Notes: generated by a model not told the origin, from the sequence alone. A stretch of DNA of 64,000 nucleotides from Oceanicella sp. SM1341 (GCF_003448965.1 NZ_QRGC01000016.1:1-64000), one strand, 5' to 3'; positions 36,895 through 46,499 are shown, numbered from the stretch's first letter. A program made the numbers and translations.

Positions 36895-37693
36895 GCACCC
36901 GTTCCGCATCGCCCTCATCGGCTGGGGCGCGATCGGCGCCACGGTGGGGCGGATGCTCGCCGAACGGCCGGGGGTTGAGCTCGTCGCCGTCGCGGTGAGC
37001 GACGCCTCCCGCCCGCGCGCCGGCCTGCCCGAGGTCACCCGGCTGATCGACCGGCCGGAGGCGCTCGCCGCCCTCTCCCTCGACATGGTGATCGAGGCGG
37101 CCGGGCGGGCTTCCGTGGCCATCTGGGCGGAGGCGGCGCTGCTGGCGGCCCCGGCCTTCGCCGTCTCCTCCACCTCCGCCTTCGTCGATGACGCCTTCCT
37201 CGCCGACCTGCTGGCGCGGGCCGAGCGCTCCGGCGCGCAGATCGTCGTGCCGCCCGGCGCGCTCGGCGGCATCGACGCGCTCGGCGCCGCCGCGCTGATG
37301 GGGCTGGAGCGGGTGGAGCATTTCGTCACCAAGCCGGCGCTGGCCTGGGCCGGCACCCCGGCGGAGCAGGCCTGCGACCTCGCCACCCTCGCCGGGCCGC
37401 TGGAGTTCTTCCGCGGCAGCGCGCGGGCCGCCGCCGATGCCTATCCCAAGAACGCCAACGTGGCGGTGATTTCCTCGCTGGCGGGCCTCGGGCTCGACCG
37501 CACCGAGGTGGTGATGGTGGCCGACCCCGGGGCCGTGCTCAACAGCCACCGCATCGTGGCCTCCGGCGCCTTCGGGCGCATGGACATGACCTTCGAGAAC
37601 GCCCCCCTGCCGGACAACCCCAAATCCTCCGCCATGACCGCGCTGAACCTCGTGCGGATGGTGGAGAACCGGGTGGCGGTTCTGGCGGTCTGA
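36881..37693 (+). CDS. nadX: Aspartate dehydrogenase-like NAD(P) enzyme
   Basis: A 270-residue L-aspartate dehydrogenase family protein. The Rossmann start is IALIGWGAIGATVG, the substrate region YPKNANVA, the catalytic histidine His223 in LNSHRI and the closing motif ENAPLPDNPKSS. Known members oxidise L-aspartate to iminoaspartate with NAD(P), feeding quinolinate and NAD synthesis. Here it closes an operon containing 3-hydroxyanthranilate dioxygenase, whose product cyclises to quinolinate, so the two could meet at the same metabolite or it may act on a related amino acid. No nadA or nadC is present nearby. Confidence 0.85.
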
Positions 37694-37710
37694 GGCGGCC
37701 ACCCCTCGCC

Positions 37711-38341
37711 ACAGAGGGCCGGCGCCTGTCCGCGGGTGGGCGCTGCCCGGCCTGTGCCCCGCGGTTCATGGTGACGTTGCTGCCGAGTTCAGGCGTGAGC
37801 GCTTCTGTCGACGAAGCGCCCGCCCCTGGGGGCGGACGGGCGCTGGCCCGGCGGCGCTGCGCGCCTTGATTCCGGGCCGGGTGCTTCGCTCATGCCGGTG
37901 GAAACGTGGGCTTTTGCCGGAGCGCACCTCTTCGCAACAGAGGGCCGGCGCCCGTCCTTGGGTGGGTGCGGCCCGGCCCGTGCCACGCGTTTTATGGTGA
38001 CCATGCTATCGAGCTCGGGCGTAGGCGCTTCTGTCGACGAAGCGCCCGCCCCTGGGGGCGGGCGGGCGCTGGCCCGGCGGCGCTGCGCGCCTTGATTCCG
38101 GGCCGGGTGCCTCGCGCATGCCGGTGGAAACGTGGGTTTCTGCCGGAGCGCTCCCCGGCGTAACAGAGGGCCGGTGCCCGTCCGTGGGTGGGCGCTGCCC
38201 GGCCTTTGCCACGTGTTTCATGGTCAAGTTTCTGCCGAGTTCAGGCGTGAGCGCTTCTGTCGACGAAGCGCCCGCCCCTGGGGGCGGACGGGCGCTGGCC
38301 CGGCGGCACTGCGTGCCTTGTTCCGGGCCGGGCGCCTCGCC
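37711..38341. repeat. 226-bp tandem repeat, 2.8 copies, between convergent operons
   Basis: Three head-to-tail copies begin with ACAGAGGGCCGG at 37711, 37937 and 38163 (exact 226-bp spacing); the third is cut off near 38341. Every copy contains the identical core GCTTCTGTCGACGAAGC, a 5-bp hairpin, followed at once by a larger GC hairpin of the form GCGCCCGCCCC-TG-GGGGCGG.CGGGCGC. Copies 1 and 3 agree with each other at several places where copy 2 differs. The block fills the 659 bp between convergent genes, so the hairpins could act as terminators in both directions. No gene is recognised in it; reading frames crossing it repeat with the DNA and look spurious. Confidence 0.85.
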
Positions 38342-38352
38342 CGGGTCGGGCT

Positions 38353-39177
38353 TCAGGCGCCGAGCGCCTTCACCAGCATGTTCACCGCCATAAGGAAGAT
38401 GAACACCGCGAAGATCCGCTTCAGCGGTTTCGCCGGCAGCGCATGCGCCAGCCGCACACCGATGGGCGCGGAGATCAGCGTCATCGCCACCACGATCACG
38501 AAGGCCGGGATGTTCACGTAGCCCACGGTGAAGGGCGGCTTGTCCTCGATGCCCCAGCCGGTGAGCAGGAAGCCGATGAAGGACGGCACCGCGATCAGCA
38601 CGCCGAAGCCTGCCGCCGTGGCCACCGCCCGGTGGATGGGCTGGTTGTAGAGCGTCATCAGCGGCACGCCGAAGGAGCCGCCACCGATGCCCATCAGCAC
38701 CGAGAGAAACCCGATCACCGGGCTCGCGATCGACCGCCCCAGCAGGCCCGGCATGCTCTGCCCCAGCCGCCAGTGCTCGCGCCCCAGCGCCATGTAGACG
38801 CCCACGATGCAGCCGAGCACGCCGAAGACCAGCATCAGCATGTGCGACTTCAGCCCCGCCGCGATCACCACGCCGAGCGCTGAGCCGATCACGATGCCCG
38901 GCCCCCACTGCCGCAGGATGGTGAAATCGACGGCGCCGCGCCTGGCATGGCTGAGAACAGAGCGGATCGAGGTGAACACGATCGTGCCCAGCGAGGTCGC
39001 CACGCAGATCTGCATGAGCTGGTCGGGCACATGGCCGAGGCTTGCGAACACCCAGTAGAACACCGGGACGAGAACGATCCCCCCACCTACACCCAGCAGG
39101 CCCGCGACGATGCCGGCAAAGAAGCCCACGGCCAGAAGGACCCCGAGCAGCGGAAGGAGAACAGAGAGTTCGGGCAC
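38353..39177 (-). CDS. TauE/SafE family sulfite/organosulfur exporter
   Basis: A 274-residue, roughly eight-helix membrane protein of the TauE/SafE (DUF81) family with two repeats, each near a glycine-rich motif (GLLGVGGGIVLVP and MGIGGGSFGVPLM). Members export sulfite, sulfoacetate or other anions. The start is taken as GTG at 39177 (V-PELSVLL) with GGAG 8 nt upstream; another GTG at 39186 is possible and no ATG fits. It is the last gene on the minus strand after the gamma-glutamyltransferase-like gene and may expel sulfite formed from a thiol compound. Confidence 0.85.
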   Translation of the reverse strand: MPELSVLLPLLGVLLAVGFFAGIVAGLLGVGGGIVLVPVFYWVFASLGHVPDQLMQICVATSLGTIVFTSIRSVLSHARRGAVDFTILRQWGPGIVIGSALGVVIAAGLKSHMLMLVFGVLGCIVGVYMALGREHWRLGQSMPGLLGRSIASPVIGFLSVLMGIGGGSFGVPLMTLYNQPIHRAVATAAGFGVLIAVPSFIGFLLTGWGIEDKPPFTVGYVNIPAFVIVVAMTLISAPIGVRLAHALPAKPLKRIFAVFIFLMAVNMLVKALGA

Positions 39178-39225
39178 GTCGGCCACTCCGTGAATTGAGG
39201 AGACAGATCGGGACGGATGCTCCTT

Positions 39226-39260
39226 GCCTGCTCCGGGGGCAAATGTCCACCGGAGCAGGC
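39226..39260 (-). terminator. Stem-loop between GGT-like and TauE genes
   Basis: Exact 11-bp stem GCCTGCTCCGG/CCGGAGCAGGC (39226-39236 and 39250-39260) with a 13-nt loop, lying in the 95-bp gap on the minus strand. There is no T-run; it may attenuate or protect the upstream dipeptide/GGT message. Confidence 0.55.
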
Positions 39261-39272
39261 GGAAGGCCGCGC

Positions 39273-40859
39273 TCAGAACCCGAGGGCGGAGCCGTCCTTG
39301 CGCGGGTCGGAGCCGCCGCGCAGCAGGCCCGCGCCCGCCTCGGCGAGGATCGCCTGCGAGCCGCCGATGGGTGCTGCCGCCACGCGGATCTCGTGGCCCC
39401 GCGCGGCGAGTTCGTCGCGCACCGCCTGCGGCACGGTGGGCTCCAGCTCCAGCACGCCGCCGAAGGCGAAATGGCGCGGCGCGTCCATCGCCGGCTGCAG
39501 CTCGAGCCCGAGGTCGATCACGCCGGAGAGGAAGGCCGCGTGCCCCGCCGCCTGGTAATGCCCGCCCATCACGCCGAAGGGCATCACGCCCTCGGGCCCG
39601 CGCAGCATGCCGGGGATGATGGTGTGCATGGGCCGCTTGCGCGGGCCGATGGCGTTCGGGTGCCCCTCGATCAGCCGGAAGGAGGCGCCGCGGCTGTGGA
39701 ACAGCACGCCGGTCGCGGGGTCGAGCCGGGTGGAGCCGAAACCGTGGAAGATCGAGTTGATGAAGGAGAGCGCGTTGCCCTCGGCATCGACCACGCAGAG
39801 GTAGATCGTGTCGCGGTGCTCCGGCTCGTCCCAGAGCGCGGGCGTGCCGGCGCGGGCGGGGTCGATGCGGGCGCGCAGGGTGGCGACCACCTCCTCGCTC
39901 AGCAGCTTCTCGGTGAGGCCGGGGCAGCCCGCGGGGTCGCCCAGCAGCGCGTCGCGGTGGTGATAAGCGAGCTTGGTCGCCTCCGCATGCAGATGGATGC
40001 GGTCGGCGAGGGGCACGTCGGGGCCGAGGTCGAAACCCTCGAGAATGCGCAGGATCAGCAGGGCGGCGAGGCCCTGGCCGTTGGGCGGGCACTCGAACAC
40101 CTCGTGGCCGCGGTAGCTGGCGGAGATCGGCTCCACGTATTCGGCCGCCGCGGCGCCCTCGGCGAAATCCTCCTCGGTGTGCAGGCCGCCGAGACTGCGC
40201 AGGTGGGCGACCATGGCCGCCGCGGTCTCGCCCTCGTAGAAGCCCGCGGTGCCCTTCTCCGCGATCTCGCGCAGGCGGGCGCCGAGCAGCGGATGGCGCA
40301 TGCGCTGGCCCACGGCGGGGGGCGTGCCCTCGGGCAGGAACACCGCTGCCGCATGCGGGTCGGCGCCGATCAGCGCCGCGTTCGCCGCCCAGTCCTGCGC
40401 CACGCGGGGGGTGACCGGAAAGCCCTCCTCCGCGTAGGAGATGGCCCGCGCGAAGACGCGGGCGAGCGGCAGGCGGCCGTGGTCTCCGTGCAGCCGGCAC
40501 CAGGCCGAGACCGCGCCGGGCACGGTGATGGAATGCGGGCTGGTCTGGGGGATCTCGCCCTCGAGGCCCAGCTCCTTCAGCGCCGCCACGCTGGCGGCGG
40601 CCGGCGCGCGGCCCGAGCCGTTGAGCGCCACCGGGGCGCCGCCCTTGGGCGCGTAGATCGCGAAACAGTCGCCGCCGATGCCGGTCATCAGCGGGTCGAC
40701 CACGCTCTGCACCGAGACGGCGGCGAGGGCAGCATCCACCGCGTGGCCCCCGGCGGCGAGGATCTCGAGCCCGGCCGCGGTGGCGAGAGGGTGCGAGGTG
40801 GCGATCATCGCGTCGCGCGCAAGCGTGGTGGGGCGGGCGGTGGAGAAGAAGTCGTGCAT
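39273..40859 (-). CDS. ggt: Gamma-glutamyltransferase family protein
   Basis: A 528-residue Ntn-hydrolase of the GGT family. The self-cleavage and catalytic threonine is Thr351 in HRDTIYLCVVDAEGNALSF; classical GGT has TTH at this point, so this is a divergent subgroup. The large-subunit start (TSHPLATAAGLEILAAGGHAVDAA) and the C-terminal GGSQAILAEAGAG are clear. No signal peptide is seen, so it is probably cytoplasmic. It would release glutamate from gamma-glutamyl compounds taken up by the adjoining dipeptide-type transporter. Gene order ABC-ggt is common for glutathione-like peptides. The ATG at 40859 follows AGAAGGA. Confidence 0.85.
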   Translation of the reverse strand: MHDFFSTARPTTLARDAMIATSHPLATAAGLEILAAGGHAVDAALAAVSVQSVVDPLMTGIGGDCFAIYAPKGGAPVALNGSGRAPAAASVAALKELGLEGEIPQTSPHSITVPGAVSAWCRLHGDHGRLPLARVFARAISYAEEGFPVTPRVAQDWAANAALIGADPHAAAVFLPEGTPPAVGQRMRHPLLGARLREIAEKGTAGFYEGETAAAMVAHLRSLGGLHTEEDFAEGAAAAEYVEPISASYRGHEVFECPPNGQGLAALLILRILEGFDLGPDVPLADRIHLHAEATKLAYHHRDALLGDPAGCPGLTEKLLSEEVVATLRARIDPARAGTPALWDEPEHRDTIYLCVVDAEGNALSFINSIFHGFGSTRLDPATGVLFHSRGASFRLIEGHPNAIGPRKRPMHTIIPGMLRGPEGVMPFGVMGGHYQAAGHAAFLSGVIDLGLELQPAMDAPRHFAFGGVLELEPTVPQAVRDELAARGHEIRVAAAPIGGSQAILAEAGAGLLRGGSDPRKDGSALGF

Positions 40860-40881
40860 TCGAGGGGTCCTTCTGGCGCGG

Positions 40882-41889
40882 TCAGGCGCCGGTGGCGAGA
40901 GGGTGGAGGCAGGCGGCCGTCCGCCCCGGTGAGAGGCTGGTAAGGGCGGGGTCGGTGCCCTGGCAATCGGCCTCGGCGCGCGGGCAGCGCGAGGCGAAAC
41001 GGCAGCCCGGCGGCAGGTCCACCGGGCTGGGGATCTCGCCGGGCAGCGGCTCGGCGATGGGCGCGAAGAACTGCGGCGAGGCCGCGCGCAGGGCGGCGGT
41101 GTAGGGATGGGCCGGGGCCTCCAGCACCGCGTTGGTGGGTCCGGCCTCGACGATGCGACCGAGATACATGATGGCGATGCGCTCGCAGAGATAGCTCGCG
41201 ACGCCGAGGTCATGGGTGATGAACAGCAGGGTGAGGCCCATGCTCTCCTTGAGGTCGGCGAGCAGGTTGAGGAGCTGCGCCTGGGTGGAGACATCGAGGC
41301 CGGAGACCGCCTCGTCGGCCACCAGCACGCTCGGCTCGGCCGCCAGCGCCCGGGCGATGGCCACGCGCCGCACCTGGCCGCCGGAGAGGGCGGCGGGGTA
41401 GCGCTGTGCCACATCCCCCGGCAGGCCGACGCGGGCCAGCAGCTCCGCCACCCGGGCGGGCAGCTCGGCCGCGGTGCACAGGCCGAAATGACGCAGCGGC
41501 TCGGCCACGAGATCGGCCACCGCCATGCGCGGGTTGAGCGAGCCGCGGGCGTCCTGGTAGATCATCGCCACGTCGCGGGTGAAGCCGGAGGCGGCGGCGG
41601 CGCGGGCCTCCGCGATCGGCCGGCCGCGGTAGAGCGCCTGGCCGTTGGTGGGCCGGGTGAGGCCGAGGAGCACGCGCAGCAGCGTCGACTTGCCCGAGCC
41701 GCTCTCGCCCACCAGCGCGGTGGAGGAGCCGCCGGGCACCCGTAGCCGCACCCCGTCGAGGGCGGCGAGCCCGCGGGTTTCGCGGCGCAGGAAGCCGGCG
41801 GGCCGGGTGACCTGGTAGACCTTCTCCACGTCGAGCAGCTCGAAGACCGGGGCCGCGGGCGCTGCGGCCTGTGCGAGGGGCGCGCTCAT
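40882..41889 (-). CDS. Dipeptide-type ABC transporter ATP-binding protein (DppF type)
   Basis: A 335-residue ATPase with Walker A GESGSGKST, signature LSGGQVRR, Walker B VLVADEAVSGLD and the C-terminal oligopeptide/dipeptide extension with CRFASRCP, which binds an iron-sulfur cluster in DppD/F types. It pairs with the preceding ATPase and overlaps it by ATGA. Confidence 0.92.
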   Translation of the reverse strand: MSAPLAQAAAPAAPVFELLDVEKVYQVTRPAGFLRRETRGLAALDGVRLRVPGGSSTALVGESGSGKSTLLRVLLGLTRPTNGQALYRGRPIAEARAAAASGFTRDVAMIYQDARGSLNPRMAVADLVAEPLRHFGLCTAAELPARVAELLARVGLPGDVAQRYPAALSGGQVRRVAIARALAAEPSVLVADEAVSGLDVSTQAQLLNLLADLKESMGLTLLFITHDLGVASYLCERIAIMYLGRIVEAGPTNAVLEAPAHPYTAALRAASPQFFAPIAEPLPGEIPSPVDLPPGCRFASRCPRAEADCQGTDPALTSLSPGRTAACLHPLATGA

Positions 41890-42845
41890 TCGGGGTTCCA
41901 GCAGGCCAGCGCCCGCCCTCCCTCTTGCGTGAGCGGCGGCTTCTCGCCCGCGCAGCGCGGCAGGGCGCGCGGGCAGCGCGAGGCGAAGCGGCAGCCGGCG
42001 GGCATCTCCTCCCAGGGCGGAACACCGCCCGCGGGCGGCTCCAGCCGGGCGGTGCCGATCTCGAGCACGCAGGATTTCAGCAGCCTGGTGTAGGGGTGGC
42101 GCGGGGCCTTCAGCACCTCGGCGCTGCTGCCCGCCTCCATCACCTGGCCGGCGTAGAGCACCACGATCCGGTCGCAGGACTGGCTGGCAAGGGCGAGGTC
42201 GTGCAGCACGAAGATGCAGCTCGCCCCCCGCGCCCGGGTCTGGTCGAGGATCAGCCGCACGATCTGCGCCTGGATGGTGACATCGAGGGCGGAGGTGGGC
42301 TCGTCGGCGAACAGCAGGTCGGGGTTGCAGGCAAGCGCTATCGCCACCATCACCCGCTGCTGCATGCCGCCCGAGAGCTGGTGCGGATAGGCCGAGAGCC
42401 GGGCGGCGGCATCGTTGATGCCCACGCTGTCGAGCAGCTCCACCGCCCGCGCCCGCGCCGCCGCCCGGCCCAGCCCGAGCTTGCGGCGCAGCACCGAGGT
42501 GAGCTGGCTGCCCACGGTGAAACAGGGGTTGAGGGCGGCGCCCGCGTCCTGGAACACCATGGCGAGCCGGCCGCCGCGCAGCCCGCTCCAGCGCCGCTCC
42601 GGCAGGCCGAAAAGGTCGCCCTCCCCCGCAAGCTCGGCCCGGCCCTCGATGCGCGCCTCCGAGGGGCGCAGCAGGCCCATCAGCGCCACGGCGATGGTGG
42701 ATTTGCCGGCGCCGCTCTCGCCCACCAGCGCGAGGGTCTCGCCCCGGCCGAGGGAGAGGTCGACACCGTCGAGGATGCGCCGCGCGCCGCGGTGCAGGGT
42801 GAGGCCGCTCACGCTCAGGAGCGGGTCTGCCGTGCTTGTCTGCAT
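41886..42845 (-). CDS. Dipeptide-type ABC transporter ATP-binding protein (DppD type)
   Basis: A 319-residue ATPase with Walker [10 protein letters not shown], signature LSGGMQQR, Walker [13 protein letters not shown] and the C-terminal CRFASRCP cysteine motif. Second-to-last of the five transporter genes on the minus strand. Confidence 0.92.
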   Translation of the reverse strand: MQTSTADPLLSVSGLTLHRGARRILDGVDLSLGRGETLALVGESGAGKSTIAVALMGLLRPSEARIEGRAELAGEGDLFGLPERRWSGLRGGRLAMVFQDAGAALNPCFTVGSQLTSVLRRKLGLGRAAARARAVELLDSVGINDAAARLSAYPHQLSGGMQQRVMVAIALACNPDLLFADEPTSALDVTIQAQIVRLILDQTRARGASCIFVLHDLALASQSCDRIVVLYAGQVMEAGSSAEVLKAPRHPYTRLLKSCVLEIGTARLEPPAGGVPPWEEMPAGCRFASRCPRALPRCAGEKPPLTQEGGRALACWNPE

Positions 42846-42847
42846 GC

Positions 42848-43717
42848 TCAGGCTCCGTCACGCAGCTTGGGGTCGAACTCCTCGCGGATGCCGTCGCCCA
42901 CCAGCGACAGCGCGATGAGCAGGATGGCGAGGGCGGCGCCGGGCATGCCCGACATCCAGGCCGCGAAGCTCACGAAGCCGCGGCCCTCGGCGATCATCAG
43001 CCCCCAGTCCGGCGTGGGCGGGGTGACGCCGATGCCGAGGAAGGAGAGCGAGGAGGAGACGAGGATCGCCTCGGAGATGCGGATGGTCACCTGCACGGCG
43101 AGCGGGTAGACCACGTTCGGCAGGATGTGGCGCCAGATGATGCGCAGCCGCGCCACGCCCATCAGCCCCGCCGCCTCGACGAAGAGCTGCACGCGCACCT
43201 GCATCACGTCGGCGCGCACGGTGCGCGCGAAGGGGCCGATCATCGCGATGCCCACGGCGATGATCACCTTGTCCACCCCCTGGCCGAGAATGGCGATGAA
43301 GGCCACGGCCATGATCAGCGAGGGCATGGCGAGGATCGAGTCGATCAGCCGCATCAGCAGCCATTCCACCAGCCCGTCCGAGAGCCCCGCCGCGAGCCCG
43401 ATCACCAGCCCGCCGAGCGCGCCGATGGCCACCGAGCACAGGCCGATGGCGAGCGCGTAGCGCGCGCCGAAGATGATGCGGCTCAGGATGTCCTGGCCGT
43501 AGCTGTCGGTGCCCAGCCAGTGCTGCGCGCCCGGCCCGGTCATCATGAACTCGATGTCCTGGAAGGTGGGGTCGTAGGGCGCCACGTAAGGAGCGAAGAT
43601 CGCCGCCAGCGCGAAGGCGAGCGCCACCGCGAGGCCGAGGGTGAAGAACGGCCGGCGGCGCAGCATCGAGGTGCTGCGGCGGCGCGCGCGCGGGGCCACG
43701 GTTGCGGTATCGGTCAT
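42848..43717 (-). CDS. Dipeptide-type ABC transporter permease (DppC type)
   Basis: A 289-residue permease with an N-terminal helix and the family start YDPTFQDIEFMMTGPGAQHWLGTDSYGQD-type region (GTDSYGQDILSR), and the EAA motif near EAAGLMGVARLRIIWRHILP. It begins within one base of the DppB-type stop. Confidence 0.92.
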   Translation of the reverse strand: MTDTATVAPRARRRSTSMLRRRPFFTLGLAVALAFALAAIFAPYVAPYDPTFQDIEFMMTGPGAQHWLGTDSYGQDILSRIIFGARYALAIGLCSVAIGALGGLVIGLAAGLSDGLVEWLLMRLIDSILAMPSLIMAVAFIAILGQGVDKVIIAVGIAMIGPFARTVRADVMQVRVQLFVEAAGLMGVARLRIIWRHILPNVVYPLAVQVTIRISEAILVSSSLSFLGIGVTPPTPDWGLMIAEGRGFVSFAAWMSGMPGAALAILLIALSLVGDGIREEFDPKLRDGA

Positions 43718-44664
43718 CAGCGCGGCCTCAGGCGGGGGTCGAGGAAGGGATAGGCGAGGTCGACCGCGAGGTTCACCAGCACGAAGAGCGTCGCGGTCAT
43801 CACCACGCCGGCCTGCACCACGCCGTATTCGCGCCCCAGCACCGCGGAGGTGATCATCTGCCCCGCCCCGGGCAGGGAGAACACCGTCTCGGTGAGCACC
43901 GCGCCCTGCAGCAGCGTGCCGAGCTGCAGCCCGATGATGGTCACTAGCGGCATCGCGATGTTGCGCAGCCCGTGCACCCAGACCACCCGCCAGCCCGGCT
44001 CGCCCCGCGCCCGCGCGGCGGCGATATAGGGCTGGGCCAGCACCTCCACCAGCGTGGCCCGGGTGAGGCGCACGATCATGGCGATGAAATAGGTCGAGAG
44101 CGTGAGCGCGGGCAGGATCATGTGGTAGAGCCCGCCCCAGAAATCTTCCCAGGGGGGCACGAAGCCCATCACCGGGAACAGGCCGAACTTCACCCCGAAC
44201 ACCCAGATCAGCAGGATGCCGAGGAAGAACGAGGGGAAGGCCGTGCCGGTGAGGGCGAAGACCGCCGCGCCCGCGTCCCAGGCCGTGTCCTTCTTCACCG
44301 CCGAGAGCACGCCCAGCGGCACGCCCAGCACCACCGCGAGCCCCAGCGAGAAGGCCGCGAGCGTGAGGGTCACCGGCAGGGCCTCCACGAAGGCATAGGT
44401 GAAGATGTCGGCGCGCGCGATATAGGAGGTGCCCCAGTCGCCGGTGACGAAATTCCCCAGCCAGTCGAGGTATTGCGTCACCAGCGGCTGGTCGAGCCCG
44501 AGCTGGCGGACGAGGGCGGCATGCGCCTCGGCCGAATACTCGGAGCCCAGCATGATCTCCACCGGGTCCCCCGGCGCCAGCTTCAGCAGGCTGAAGCTGG
44601 CGACAGAGACGATGAACAGCACGAACACCGTCTGCAGGACCTTCTTCAAGGCCATCAGCAGCAT
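43717..44664 (-). CDS. Dipeptide-type ABC transporter permease (DppB type)
   Basis: A 315-residue permease with six helices (FSLLKLAPGDPVEIMLG near the start; the EAA motif near AARARGEPGWRVVWVHGLRN). The ATG at 44664 shares one base with the binding-protein stop; a second ATG at 44655 is possible. A long upstream frame is a shadow of the binding protein. Confidence 0.92.
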   Translation of the reverse strand: MLLMALKKVLQTVFVLFIVSVASFSLLKLAPGDPVEIMLGSEYSAEAHAALVRQLGLDQPLVTQYLDWLGNFVTGDWGTSYIARADIFTYAFVEALPVTLTLAAFSLGLAVVLGVPLGVLSAVKKDTAWDAGAAVFALTGTAFPSFFLGILLIWVFGVKFGLFPVMGFVPPWEDFWGGLYHMILPALTLSTYFIAMIVRLTRATLVEVLAQPYIAAARARGEPGWRVVWVHGLRNIAMPLVTIIGLQLGTLLQGAVLTETVFSLPGAGQMITSAVLGREYGVVQAGVVMTATLFVLVNLAVDLAYPFLDPRLRPR

Positions 44665-46271
44665 CAGCCGATACTCACCGTGTGCAGGTTGAGCAGGTCG
44701 GCGGGGATGTACTGGAAGCCCTGCACCTTGGTGGACAGCACCTTGTAGACCGGCATGTGCGCCATCATGGCGATGGGCGCCTCGTCCATCAGGATGTCCT
44801 CCGCCTTGTGGTAGAGCTCGGCGCGCTTCGGCACGTCGAGCACCACCTGGGCCTGGGTGCAGAGCTCGTCGAACTCGGGCGAGGACCAGCCGGGGAAGTT
44901 CCACGCGCCGCCCGACTTGAACTCCGGGAAGAGCGTCTCGTCGGGGTCGAGGTCGGCCACCCATTCGAAGTCGAACAGGTCGAAGTCGCCGGCGTTGCGG
45001 CGCTGCACCCAGGTGGCGGGCTCGATCAGCTCCAGCTTTGCCTTGATGCCGATCTGCGCCAGCATCGGCGCCACGGTCTGGGCGACGCGGGTGCCCACGG
45101 GGCCGCGCTCGGACATCATGTAGACCGCCTCGATCTCGCCCTGGTTCGCCGCCTTGGCGCGGAATTCCTTCGCCTTGTCGAGGTCGAACCACTGGCCGCG
45201 GCCGGAGGAGGCGATCTCGGGGTCGTAGAAGCCGGTCATCGGCGGGGAGATCGGGGTGAAGGCCTGGATGGCGCGGCCGAAATAGGCCTGCTTGAGCAGG
45301 GTCTCGCGGTCGAGCGCCCAGGCCACGGCGCGGCGCAGGTTGATGTCGTCGAAGGGCGCCTTGCGGGTGTTCATGCCCACGAAGGTGTAGTTGCCCTCGA
45401 TCTCGCCGTAGAGCGTGGCGCCGGGGAAGGCGTCGACCTGGGAGACGAGCTGCATCGGGCAGTCGGTCATCCCGTCCACCTGCCCCGCCATCAGCGCGGC
45501 CACGGCGGAGGAGGGCTCCTTCATCAGCTTCCAGGTGGCGCGGTCGAGCCTGGGCAGGCCCTCCTCGAAGTAGTCGGGGTTCTTCTCGAGCTCGATGGCG
45601 TCGTTCTCGCGCCAGGAGACGAACCTGAACGGCCCGGTGCCCACCGGGTTGCGCCCGTAGTCGGCGCCGTATTTCTGCACCGCGGCCGGGCTCACGATGG
45701 TGCCCGCGCGGCCCGTGGAGCCGTTGAGCGCCACCGGCAGGAAGGCGTAGGGCTTGGAGAAGGTGAGCTTGATGGTGAGCGGGTCCTGGATCTCGATGGT
45801 CTCGAGCAGCGAGAGCTTCCAGGCATGCGGCGAGGCGGGCTCGCCCTCCTTCACGCGCAGCAGCGAGAATTTCACCGCTTCCGCGTCGCACGGCGTGCCG
45901 TCGTGGAATGTCACGCCCTCGCGCAGCTTGAAGACATGGGTCACGTCGTCGAGCAGCTCCCAGCTCTCGGCGAGATCGGGCTCGAAGGTGACCGCCTTGC
46001 CGTCATAGACGATCTTCAGCAGGCCGTTGTGGATGTTGTTGATCACCTGGATCGCGGCGAGAAAGCCGGTGAAATGCGGGTCCAGCGTGTCGATGTGGTT
46101 GAGTGCGGCGATGGTGATATGCCCGCCGGACTGGGCCGAGGCCAGCCGCGGCGCGAGGCCGGATGCGGCCGTGGTCAGCAGCCCCGCCCCCATGCCCTTG
46201 AGCACCGCGCGCCGGCCGAGGCCTGCGGCTATCCGGGTGGCAAGGACCTTCTTGTGATCGATCTTGTCCAT
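44664..46271 (-). CDS. Dipeptide-type ABC transporter substrate-binding protein
   Basis: A 535-residue SBP_bac_5 family protein. It has a Tat-type signal (GRRAVLKGMGAG near residues 20-31, cleavage near ASA-QS), then HITIALLNHIDTLDPHF-like start (here HITIAALNHIDTLDPHF). It captures a peptide or peptide-like ligand. The ATG at 46271 follows AGGAGAGG. It begins the minus-strand operon divergent from the GntR regulator. Unlike other operons in the window, there is no hairpin after this gene because it overlaps the permease. Confidence 0.92.
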   Translation of the reverse strand: MDKIDHKKVLATRIAAGLGRRAVLKGMGAGLLTTAASGLAPRLASAQSGGHITIAALNHIDTLDPHFTGFLAAIQVINNIHNGLLKIVYDGKAVTFEPDLAESWELLDDVTHVFKLREGVTFHDGTPCDAEAVKFSLLRVKEGEPASPHAWKLSLLETIEIQDPLTIKLTFSKPYAFLPVALNGSTGRAGTIVSPAAVQKYGADYGRNPVGTGPFRFVSWRENDAIELEKNPDYFEEGLPRLDRATWKLMKEPSSAVAALMAGQVDGMTDCPMQLVSQVDAFPGATLYGEIEGNYTFVGMNTRKAPFDDINLRRAVAWALDRETLLKQAYFGRAIQAFTPISPPMTGFYDPEIASSGRGQWFDLDKAKEFRAKAANQGEIEAVYMMSERGPVGTRVAQTVAPMLAQIGIKAKLELIEPATWVQRRNAGDFDLFDFEWVADLDPDETLFPEFKSGGAWNFPGWSSPEFDELCTQAQVVLDVPKRAELYHKAEDILMDEAPIAMMAHMPVYKVLSTKVQGFQYIPADLLNLHTVSIG

Positions 46272-46321
46272 TGTTTTACCTCTCCTGTCGACATTTCGTC
46301 TCCTCCCGGGAGTTGTGTCCG

Positions 46322-46356
46322 GCGGATCGATCCGCTCTTGGACGTTGTGTCGACAC
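46322..46356. promoter_or_regulatory. Two palindromes upstream of the dipeptide-type operon
   Basis: GCGGATCGATCCGC (46322-46335) and GTGTCGACAC (46347-46356), both exact, lie 51-85 bp upstream of the binding-protein start. They could be operator sites or parts of an mRNA leader. They do not match the TATACA-type site beside the GntR gene. Confidence 0.35.
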
Positions 46357-46499
46357 TCCTTGGCAGAGGCGCGGGGCGCAGCCCGCCGCAAACCCGCCCT
46401 TCCCCGCGGGGCGGAGAGCGCGTGCATTGCGGTGAGGAATGACCCGCGACCCCCTCGCTCAGGGCATCGCTGTTGATTTCATGCCGACAGATTGCGCAG

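Noticed and set aside
37789-38163. Small genes inside the tandem repeat
   Set aside because: The peptides repeat only because the DNA repeats, they occur on both strands and lack ribosome sites.
37711-38341. CRISPR array
   Set aside because: The repeat period is 226 bp with similar sequence throughout; there are no short repeats with unique spacers and no cas genes.
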